In this document: piece after piece, positions 6,420 through 10,830 of the stretch
How the letters are laid out: each line of letters begins with the position of its first letter
Numbering within the stretch: the first letter of the stretch is position 1
NCBI GenBank assembly: GCA_046760445.1
Contig: JBHIEE010000099.1
Location: forward strand, 1-10,830
DNA length: 10,830 nucleotides
Direction of reading: 5' to 3'
Origin: JBHIEE01 sp046760445
GTDB lineage: Bacteria; Acidobacteriota; Aminicenantia; JdFR-78
Notes under the pieces: generated by a model
Seen by the model: the letters and a program-made list of their open reading frames with translations, nothing else
What the model was told of the DNA's origin: nothing
Databases searched by the model: none
Program-made: the position numbers and the translations under genes

Positions 6420-7646
6420 ATGAAAGCAATTTTAGCCTTTGGAATTCTTCTATTTATTGCTTATCTCGGTGCTCAAGGGCTTTTCTCTAAAAAGAAGATA
6501 CTTTCCCCAGTCAATTATTTTTTTATTTCTGGCTTGATTTATATTGTCTTTGGCGTTCTTTTAGGAAAAAATGTTTTGAATGTTTTGAGCCCTGAAGTGC
6601 TCACTGAATTTCGACCCCTTGTTGGTCTTGGTCTGGGATGGATAGGGTTTTTATTCGGTTTTCAACTGGAACTGAGATATATTCGTCAATTTCCTTTAAA
6701 GTATATTGGATTTAGTTGGCTTCACTCCCTTTTTTCTTTTCTCTCTGTGACTTTAGTTTTCTGGTTAGTTTTAGGAATAGCTTTCCCTGCTCATTCTTCT
6801 TTTCTTTTGACTGGTTTAGCTATATCTCTGGGAATAATTGCTTCTATTTCTTCTTCTTCCTTTATTCCATTGGTTTCTCCTTTAATTAGGAAAGGAGAAT
6901 ATTATCGTTTAGCCCGATTTTCAACCAGCATAGATGACTTTTGGGGGTTATGGGGGATAGCGTTAGTTACCTGTTTTTGGCATTATCCATTTTTTAAACA
7001 GCGAGTTTTTCTCAATGGACTTCTTTTATTTTTTGGTTCCCTTATATTTTGTTTTCTCTTAAGTTTAATTTTTCATTTATTAACTCGCTCTACTTCTGAC
7101 AGCAAAGAACTTCTGGTTCTTTTGTTAGGAATGGTCTTTTTTGTTTCTGGAGCAGCAGTTTATTTCAATCTTTCGCCGATATTTATTAATATGGTTTTAG
7201 GCTTGGTTTTTTCAAGATTAACCAAGCATCATGAGAAAGTTTATCCAATTTTTATTTCTACTGAAAAACCTTTTTATATAATTTTTTTGATTTTGATTGG
7301 TGCTCTATGGGATATTAATTTTAATCTGAAAATATTAATTCTTACTTTCATTTTTGTTGTTTTCCGAATGATAAGTTATTCATTTTCTCTCCCGTTGATA
7401 GAAAAATTACTTAAATTTCCATTTTCCTTACCGCCAGTTTTTGGGCTGAGTTTTCTTTCTCAGGGAGGAGTAGGGATTGCTTTAGCTATTCATTTCAAAA
7501 TGGCCTATCCTCTTCCTTTGACTGATATACTTGTTTCCATCGCTCTCTTTGGCATTTTAATAAATGAAATCCTTGCTCCCTGGGGGTTGAGGATTTCTTT
7601 AGTCAAATTGGAAAGAGAAGGTCTTCCTATTAAAGTACAAGAATGA
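6420..7646 (+). CDS. CPA2-type cation/proton antiporter, Asp-Asp subunit
   Basis: A 408-residue, very hydrophobic inner-membrane protein with about 11-12 predicted helices, matching the Na+/H+ exchanger (CPA2) fold. It has the LGLGWIGFLFGFQLEL block (70-85), the serine-rich SISSSSFIPLVSPL (142-155), and STSIDD (168-173), where Asp172-Asp173 sit at the position of the ion-binding Asp pair of electrogenic antiporters such as NapA. Arg316 in FVVFRMISY may match the Lys/Arg of helix 10. The ending GLSFLSQGGVGIALAI resembles the SQGGVG motif of helix 11. No separate Shine-Dalgarno is seen; it begins 3 bases after the PII-like stop and ends with ATGA overlapping the next antiporter. Transported ion (Na+ or K+) is not determinable. 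Confidence 0.85.
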   Translation: MKAILAFGILLFIAYLGAQGLFSKKKILSPVNYFFISGLIYIVFGVLLGKNVLNVLSPEVLTEFRPLVGLGLGWIGFLFGFQLELRYIRQFPLKYIGFSWLHSLFSFLSVTLVFWLVLGIAFPAHSSFLLTGLAISLGIIASISSSSFIPLVSPLIRKGEYYRLARFSTSIDDFWGLWGIALVTCFWHYPFFKQRVFLNGLLLFFGSLIFCFLLSLIFHLLTRSTSDSKELLVLLLGMVFFVSGAAVYFNLSPIFINMVLGLVFSRLTKHHEKVYPIFISTEKPFYIIFLILIGALWDINFNLKILILTFIFVVFRMISYSFSLPLIEKLLKFPFSLPPVFGLSFLSQGGVGIALAIHFKMAYPLPLTDILVSIALFGILINEILAPWGLRISLVKLEREGLPIKVQE

Positions 7647-8929
7647 ATGTCTTAATAATTATTATTTTCTTTTTATTAACCTTTTTTCTTAAAAATTCCT
7701 CCTGGGGAAATGCGGGTTTGGCAGATGGGACTGCTTTGGGCGTAGGGTTTATCTTAATTGTTGCCTTTCTTTTTGGGAAAATTATCACTCGTTGGAAATT
7801 ACCAATGATTAGTGGGTTTATAATAGGGGGAGCACTTTGTGGTCCATATATTTTGAAACTGATAAGTGTTCAGCAGGTGAAAAATCTTCAACTTCTTGAT
7901 GGTTTAGCTCTGAGTTTAATCGCTCTTACTGCTGGAGGTGAGCTGAAGCTGAGGCAGTTGAGGAGGAGATTTAAAGGAATTGCAGCTATCACTTTTTCCC
8001 AGACAATTTTTTTAATAATAGGATTTGTCCTTTTTGTATTCCTGGCAAAATCACTTTTTTCTTTTCTCCCCGATAATAATTTTAGTCAGATTTTAGCATT
8101 CAGTCTTTTACTTGGAGTTTTGGCTGTTGCTACCTCGCCTTCAACCACCATTGCTATTATTACTGAGACAAGAGCTAAAGGTGATTTAACTGATCTGGTT
8201 TTAAGTATAACTATAATTAAAGATGTGCTCGTTATTATCCTTTTTGCTTTGTTTCTTTCATTTGCCAGATTTTTAACTTTTCCCCGACACACTTTTGATG
8301 TTTCTTTTTTATTGGATTTATTAAGAGATATTGGAGGTTCTTTCCTTTTTGGAGGAATTATTGGTGCTGGGATAATTTTCTACCTAAAATATATTAAAGC
8401 GGAAATTACTCTTTTTATTTTAGGAATATCTTTTTTTTCCTACCAGATTTCTTATTATTTTAATTTTCATCCCTTATTAATTTGTATGGTGGCAGGATTT
8501 TTAGTTGAGAACTTTTCTGCTCAGGGAGAAGGATTAATTAACGCTATCGAGAATAGTTCTCTTCCTATCTATGTTATTTTTTTTGCCATTTCAGGAGCAT
8601 CTTTGAATTTAAATATTCTTCAAAATACTTGGACTGTTGCACTTTTAATTGTTGTCTTGAGAGCGAGTTTTAAATTTTTAGGAACATACTTAGGAGCCAG
8701 GTTTTCAGGAGAGGAAATAAATATTCAAAGACTTTCTTGGATGGGATTTATTTCTCAAGCTGGAGTGGCATTAGGAATGGCAATTATTATCGAGAGGACT
8801 TTTCCCCAATGGGGTGCTCAATTTAAAGCTTTAATTTTAGCTGTTATTGCTATCAATCAGATCATAGGACCAATTCTTCTCCAGAGGATTATTTTCCAGG
8901 CAGGAGAAGCTGGAAAAAAGGAAATCTAA
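7643..8929 (+). CDS. CPA2-type cation/proton antiporter, Lys-Asp subunit
   Basis: A 428-residue membrane protein of the same fold as its upstream neighbour but clearly not a simple duplicate. Conserved blocks: LPMISGFIIGGALCGPYIL (53-71), LSLIALTAGGELKL (90-103), the discontinuous-helix segment ATSPSTTIAIITETRAKGDLT (163-183), IIKDVLVIILF (191-201) with Lys193-Asp194 where the partner has Asp-Asp, Arg340, and GFISQAGVALGMAI (368-381) with NQIIGP near the end. It lacks a C-terminal TrkA-N/RCK domain, so gating may come from the separate EIIA and PII-like proteins. It starts inside the preceding stop (ATGA, 4-base overlap), a sign of matched production and perhaps a heterodimer. No obvious T-run terminator follows; an inverted repeat lies between it and thiD. 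Confidence 0.85.
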   Translation: MNVLIIIIFFLLTFFLKNSSWGNAGLADGTALGVGFILIVAFLFGKIITRWKLPMISGFIIGGALCGPYILKLISVQQVKNLQLLDGLALSLIALTAGGELKLRQLRRRFKGIAAITFSQTIFLIIGFVLFVFLAKSLFSFLPDNNFSQILAFSLLLGVLAVATSPSTTIAIITETRAKGDLTDLVLSITIIKDVLVIILFALFLSFARFLTFPRHTFDVSFLLDLLRDIGGSFLFGGIIGAGIIFYLKYIKAEITLFILGISFFSYQISYYFNFHPLLICMVAGFLVENFSAQGEGLINAIENSSLPIYVIFFAISGASLNLNILQNTWTVALLIVVLRASFKFLGTYLGARFSGEEINIQRLSWMGFISQAGVALGMAIIIERTFPQWGAQFKALILAVIAINQIIGPILLQRIIFQAGEAGKKEI

Positions 8930-8956
8930 ATAAATAAAATTCCAAATAATAAATAT

Positions 8957-8984
8957 CGTAAAGAGTAAAGCGTAAGGAGTAAAG
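8957..8984. repeat. Four-unit heptamer tract (GTAAAG type), left arm
   Basis: Units CGTAAAG, AGTAAAG, CGTAAGG and AGTAAAG are contiguous. They lie 28 bases past the stop of the second antiporter and are mirrored in reverse complement by the tract at 9029-9056. Confidence 0.75.
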
Positions 8985-9051
8985 TGATAAATAAATCTTC
9001 TACTAGTTATCTCGCTAAAAATTCGCTCCTTACACTTTACGCCTTACACTT
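8968..9051. repeat. Long imperfect inverted repeat between convergent genes, possible bidirectional terminator
   Basis: Bases 8968-8986 pair with 9033-9051 (17 of 19 positions) around a 46-base loop, and pairing continues weakly outward. The arms are the two heptamer tracts. The structure lies between the convergent antiporter operon and thiD and could stop transcription from both sides, though there is no T-run typical of intrinsic terminators. The right arm is also the 3' end of thiD. Confidence 0.55.
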
Positions 9052-9056
9052 CACAT
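9029..9056. repeat. Four-unit heptamer tract overlapping the thiD 3' end, right arm
   Basis: Units CTTACAC, TTTACGC, CTTACAC and TTCACAT; the first and third are identical. Read on the minus strand they encode the last residues and the stop codon of thiD (stop at 9039-9037). Confidence 0.7.
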
Positions 9057-9819
9057 TTATGATTCGTTGTCCTTTACCTATTTTTTTTGAATTTTTAATG
9101 GCTTTAAAAGTGAGTTTTTTAGCTAACTCGCATGCTTCAAAAAAAGAATGATTTTTGCTTAAATACCCAAGTAGAGCTGAGGAGAAAAAACATCCAGTTC
9201 CATGAACTTTGGTCTTGGTTTTCTCATTTTCTAAGAAATGGAATTTGTCCCCATCAAAAATAATGTCTACTGCTCTGTTACCTGGTAAATGACCACCTTT
9301 AATAATGCTTTTTGTTTTCCAATTTTGATAAATAATCTGGGCTGCTTTTTCCATGTCTTCTAAGCTTTCAGTCTTAATTTTAGTTATTAAAGAAGCCTCC
9401 TCCAAATTTGGTGTGATAATGTCAGCTAAAGGAATTATTTTATTTATAAATTCAGGCATTGCTTTCTCTTCTAAAAGCCAGGCACCTGAGCTTGATTTAA
9501 AAACAGGATCAACCACTTTTGGAACACCTTTTAGATCTTTTAGAATTTCAGCCACAGGAGTTAAATTTTGCTCACTTCCTATCATGCCTACTTTTACTCC
9601 ATCAATTTTCACATCTTCTTTCAAAGTGCGATACTGACTTAAAATTATGTTAGAAGGAAGAGAAAGTATTTCTTTAACTTCTCGAGTATTCTGAATAGCT
9701 AAAGAAGTTATAATTCCCAAGCTTTTAAAACCTAAATACTCAAAAACTCTAATATCTAAAGAGACTCCTGCGCCACAAGTTGGGTCAAAACCAGCTATAG
9801 AGAGGAGAGATTTTTTCAT
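9037..9819 (-). CDS. thiD: Hydroxymethylpyrimidine / phosphomethylpyrimidine kinase
   Basis: A 260-residue ribokinase-fold enzyme matching ThiD, which phosphorylates hydroxymethylpyrimidine and its phosphate in thiamine synthesis and salvage in the cytoplasm. Visible motifs: AGFDPTCGAG (9-18, family AGsDPsGGAG), AIQNT (41-45, substrate-binding Gln43), VKVGMIGS (76-82), VVDPVFKSSSGAWLL (102-116), ITPNLEEASLIT (135-146), IKGGHLPG (173-180) and the anion-hole motif VHGTGCFFSSAL (205-216, Cys210). Deviations such as Cys15 and the SLDIRVF stretch are mild. Length is normal. No other thi gene is nearby, so salvage is plausible; pyridoxal-kinase activity is a known side possibility. The ATG at 9819 has only a weak AGG about 8 bases upstream. 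The final VKCKA and stop are written in a 7-base repeat tract. Confidence 0.88.
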   Translation of the reverse strand: MKKSLLSIAGFDPTCGAGVSLDIRVFEYLGFKSLGIITSLAIQNTREVKEILSLPSNIILSQYRTLKEDVKIDGVKVGMIGSEQNLTPVAEILKDLKGVPKVVDPVFKSSSGAWLLEEKAMPEFINKIIPLADIITPNLEEASLITKIKTESLEDMEKAAQIIYQNWKTKSIIKGGHLPGNRAVDIIFDGDKFHFLENEKTKTKVHGTGCFFSSALLGYLSKNHSFFEACELAKKLTFKAIKNSKKIGKGQRIINVKCKA

Positions 9820-9882
9820 TTCTAAACCTAAGCCTTTTCTTTCAACTATTTATGGTAAGTTTAAGAAATCAACTCTTATTTA

Positions 9883-9911
9883 TTTTTAACAAAATAGCTT
9901 AACTATGTCAA
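9883..9911 (-). promoter_or_regulatory. Possible thiD promoter
   Basis: On the minus strand TTGACA (9911-9906, perfect) is followed by 17 bases and TAAAAA (9888-9883, 4/6). The leader to the ATG would be about 58 bases. It is divergent from the nearby plus-strand promoter. Confidence 0.4.
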
Positions 9912-9928
9912 ACAAGCATTCAAATGAC

Positions 9929-9956
9929 TTGACAATTATTGTGATTTTATTATAAT
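9929..9956 (+). promoter_or_regulatory. Upstream consensus promoter P1 of the tRNA-tuf unit
   Basis: TTGACA (9929-9934) and TATAAT (9951-9956) both match consensus perfectly with a 16-base spacer, the strongest promoter in the window. It points to the tRNA genes about 340 bases downstream; no terminator is evident in between. Confidence 0.75.
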
Positions 9957-10088
9957 GAAATTACCTGATAAGTATTCGAGAGGTGGAAGTGAAGAAAAAA
10001 GTTCAGAAAATTAATGAAAAGTGGGGAAGGAAGTTCAAGTAGAAAACTAAAGAGAAGCCTTTCTAAAAGTCTTTCATCAGATGGTTTA

Positions 10089-10117
10089 TTGACAATAAAG
10101 GTTAAATTTGATAATAT
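10089..10117 (+). promoter_or_regulatory. Second promoter P2 of the tRNA-tuf unit
   Basis: TTGACA (10089-10094, perfect) with 17 bases to TAATAT (10112-10117), or 15 bases to GATAAT (10110-10115). Tandem strong promoters are usual for stable-RNA and tuf operons. The transcript would begin about 175 bases before the first tRNA. Confidence 0.6.
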
Positions 10118-10253
10118 TCATCTTTTCTTTCGGGAGACGAGAGAAATTAATCCAAGTTAGAAAATCTTGAAATCAATTGTCAAAAAGTAGAATGATTAAA
10201 AGTGAAAAAGGAGAGAATATAATAATCCTGACAGGTAGCTCCTTCTGCTGAGG

Positions 10254-10279
10254 GGCAGACCTGTCTGCCGACAGGCAGG
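10254..10279. repeat. Nested palindromic element before tRNA-Thr(UGU)
   Basis: Three overlapping hairpins compete: GGCAGAC with GTCTGCC (10254-10269), CCTGTC with GACAGG (10260-10275) and CTGCC with GGCAG (10265-10278). The 20-base core is CCTGTCTGCCGACAGGCAGG. A related hairpin occurs at 10745-10761. Such CCTGCC/GGCAGG palindromes look like a dispersed repeat family. Confidence 0.6.
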
Positions 10280-10297
10280 GAGGAGTAAAATTAGAAG

Positions 10298-10373
10298 GCT
10301 GGCGTAGCTCAGTTGGTAGAGCAGCTGATTTGTAATCAGCGGGTCGGGGGTTCAAGTCCTCTCGCCAGCTCCA
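10298..10373 (+). tRNA. tRNA-Thr (anticodon UGU)
   Basis: A complete cloverleaf: acceptor GCTGGCG pairs with CGCCAGC, D-arm with AGCTCAGTTGGTAGAGC, anticodon stem GCTGA/TCAGC with loop TTTGTAA (anticodon TGT at 10331-10333), and T-arm with GTTCAAG. The 3' CCA is encoded (10371-10373). It reads ACA and ACG codons and is first of four tRNAs ahead of tuf. Confidence 0.95.
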
Positions 10374-10381
10374 GTAAGTTA

Positions 10382-10397
10382 GGTGACTGGGTGACGG
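10382..10397. repeat. Two-unit 8-base repeat, inverted relative to the next array
   Basis: GGTGACTG and GGTGACGG follow directly after tRNA-Thr(UGU). Their GGGTGAC core is a near reverse complement of the GTAACCC in the neighbouring octamer array, so the two could pair. Confidence 0.5.
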
Positions 10398-10402
10398 AAA
10401 GT

Positions 10403-10450
10403 AACTCAATAACCCAATAACCCAATAACCCAATAACCTAGTAACCCAAT
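10403..10450. repeat. Six-unit octamer array between tRNA-Thr and tRNA-Tyr
   Basis: Units AACTCAAT, three exact AACCCAAT, AACCTAGT and AACCCAAT. It is the most regular tandem array in the window and occupies about half of the spacer between two tRNAs that are presumably on one precursor transcript. Confidence 0.9.
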
Positions 10451-10474
10451 GACCTTGATAGTAGGTAGGATAGC

Positions 10475-10557
10475 GGGCAGGTACCAAAGTGGTCAAATGG
10501 GGCGGGCTGTAAACCCGCTGCGGTAACGCTTCGGAGGTTCGAATCCTTCCCTGCCCA
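10475..10557 (+). tRNA. tRNA-Tyr (anticodon GUA)
   Basis: A class II tRNA with acceptor GGGCAGG/CCTGCCC, anticodon stem GCGGG/CCCGC with loop CTGTAAA (anticodon GTA at 10509-10511), and a long variable arm (TGCGGTAACGCTTCG) as expected for bacterial tRNA-Tyr. The T-arm has GGTTCGAATCC. The discriminator is A and CCA is not encoded (followed by CTT), so it needs CCA-adding enzyme. Confidence 0.95.
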
Positions 10558-10565
10558 CTTTACGG

Positions 10566-10641
10566 GCGGGAATAGCTCAGTTGGTAGAGCATCGGCCTTC
10601 CAAGCCGAGTGTCGCGGGTTCGAGTCCCGTTTCCCGCTCCA
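10566..10641 (+). tRNA. tRNA-Gly (anticodon UCC)
   Basis: Acceptor GCGGGAA pairs with TTCCCGC, D-arm AGCTCAGTTGGTAGAGC, anticodon stem TCGGC/GCCGA with loop CTTCCAA (anticodon TCC at 10599-10601), and T-loop GTTCGAG. CCA is encoded (10639-10641). It lies 8 bases after tRNA-Tyr. Confidence 0.95.
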
Positions 10642-10659
10642 GTATATGTTTTTAAGTGG

Positions 10660-10732
10660 GCCCACGTAGCTCAGATGGTAGAGCACGTCCTTGGTAAGGA
10701 CGGGGTCACCAGTTCAAATCTGGTCGTGGGCT
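10660..10732 (+). tRNA. tRNA-Thr (anticodon GGU)
   Basis: Acceptor GCCCACG pairs with CGTGGGC, D-arm AGCTCAGATGGTAGAGC, anticodon stem CGTCC/GGACG with loop TTGGTAA (anticodon GGT at 10693-10695), and T-arm ACCAGTTCAAATCTGGT. CCA is not encoded. It reads ACC and ACU codons and completes the Thr-Tyr-Gly-Thr set known upstream of tuf in many bacteria. Confidence 0.95.
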
Positions 10733-10738
10733 TTAGTT

Positions 10739-10766
10739 GTCTGTCCTGCCTGTTTGGCAGGTAGAC
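10739..10766 (+). repeat. CCTGCC/GGCAGG hairpin in the tuf leader
   Basis: CCTGCC (10745-10750) pairs with GGCAGG (10756-10761) around TGTTT, and GTCT/AGAC extends the stem. It sits between the last tRNA and the tuf ribosome site. There is no T-run, so it is unlikely to be a simple terminator; it could mark RNA processing or be a copy of the palindrome family seen at 10254-10279. Confidence 0.6.
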
Positions 10767-10798
10767 CTAGTAGAGAAATAAACGGAAAGGAGGTATTG

Positions 10799-10830
10799 AT
10801 GGCCAAGGCAAAGTTTGAGAGGACGAAGCC
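10799..10830 (+). CDS. tuf: Elongation factor Tu, first residues
   Basis: Only ten full codons lie in the window, reading MAKAKFERTK and then the first two bases of a Pro codon. This is the standard EF-Tu N-terminus (MxKxKFxRxKPH...). AAAGGAGGT (10786-10794) lies 4 bases ahead of the ATG and is the best ribosome site in the window. EF-Tu is the GTPase that carries aminoacyl-tRNA to the ribosome. The position right after Thr, Tyr, Gly and Thr tRNAs matches the tRNA-tufB operon order, which supports the call despite the short piece. Confidence 0.92.
   Translation, partial: MAKAKFERTK

Larger units (their letters stand above)
9820..10297. other. 478-base leader region between thiD and the tRNA cluster
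   Basis: No convincing protein gene. It holds a weak minus-strand promoter for thiD (9883-9911), two plus-strand promoters (9929-9956 and 10089-10117), a small hairpin (10124-10146: TTTCTTTC pairing with GAGAGAAA) at the start of the second transcript, a 17-codon basic reading frame with a good ribosome site (9989-10042, discussed as a finding), another isolated TATAAT (10218-10223) without a -35, and a nested palindrome (10254-10279) just before the first tRNA. Confidence 0.6.

Noticed and set aside
8086..8292. Minus-strand frame inside the second antiporter
   Set aside because: Overlaps conserved membrane segments of the antiporter; no independent support.
9353..9637. Plus-strand frame opposite thiD
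   Set aside because: Shadow of thiD; Ser/Phe-rich composition without motifs.
9955..10014. ATG at 9955 opening a 19-codon frame
   Set aside because: The ATG lies inside the -10 box of P1 and could not be on that transcript.
10218..10223. TATAAT as a third promoter of the tRNA unit
   Set aside because: No -35 element at 15-19 bases upstream (ATTAAA is the best), and the region is AT-rich.
10403..10450. Regular array as a CRISPR
   Set aside because: Units of 8 bases are directly adjacent with no spacers, so this is a simple tandem repeat.
10173..10686. Two minus-strand open frames (10173-10496 and 10438-10686) with DLNPRPADYKSAALPTEL and DSNPRHSAWKADALPTEL motifs
   Set aside because: These are antisense translations of tRNA genes, a well-known annotation artefact; the tRNAs on the plus strand explain the sequence.
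10745..10761. Hairpin as terminator before tuf
   Set aside because: No T-run follows, and termination here would cut tuf off from the strong upstream promoters; no promoter is seen between the hairpin and tuf.

Overview
The window looks like an AT-rich chromosome segment from an uncultured, Gram-negative-type (diderm) bacterium. An LptD-like outer-membrane protein, a lipoprotein with a lipobox and an NPFDP motif, and secreted PEGA and DUF5683 proteins all point to an outer membrane. A candidate phylum such as Aminicenantes, Omnitrophica or WOR-3 would fit, but that is a guess from style. There is no phage, transposase or CRISPR signal.

Layout. Positions 1-2487 (minus strand) hold an envelope cluster: a DUF5683 membrane protein, a beta-propeller lipoprotein and the N-terminal part of an LptD/OstA-like protein. 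Positions 2659-4083 (minus) encode a PEGA plus lectin-like secreted or anchored protein with a good terminator. Positions 4433-5506 (minus) encode a galactokinase-like GHMP kinase. Positions 5620-8929 (plus) form a tight four-gene operon: a PTS EIIA (PtsN-like) protein, a small PII-like protein and two different CPA2-type cation/proton antiporters. Positions 9037-9819 (minus) encode ThiD. Positions 10298-10732 (plus) carry tRNA-Thr(UGU), tRNA-Tyr(GUA), tRNA-Gly(UCC) and tRNA-Thr(GGU), followed by the start of tuf (EF-Tu) at 10799. This is the classic Thr-Tyr-Gly-Thr-tuf order, behind two tandem consensus promoters.

The most unusual features lie between the genes. Most spacers contain imperfect tandem arrays with a strict 7-base period, each with its own motif; the spacer between the first two tRNA genes has an 8-base period. 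Two arrays touch coding ends. One supplies the last codons and stop of thiD. The other lies between an ATG and the body of the lipoprotein gene. There, one exact extra 7-base copy puts the ATG out of frame, and removing that copy in silico gives an ideal lipoprotein signal peptide. This is a candidate slippage (phase-variation) switch or a recent inactivating duplication.

The EIIA / PII-like / twin-antiporter operon is the best candidate for a little-described system. Two signal-transduction proteins of the nitrogen and phosphotransfer type are coupled to two non-identical antiporter subunits, one with an Asp-Asp and one with a Lys-Asp core motif. Several minus-strand genes lack a Shine-Dalgarno sequence and have a -10 box 6-12 bases before ATG, which suggests leaderless transcripts.
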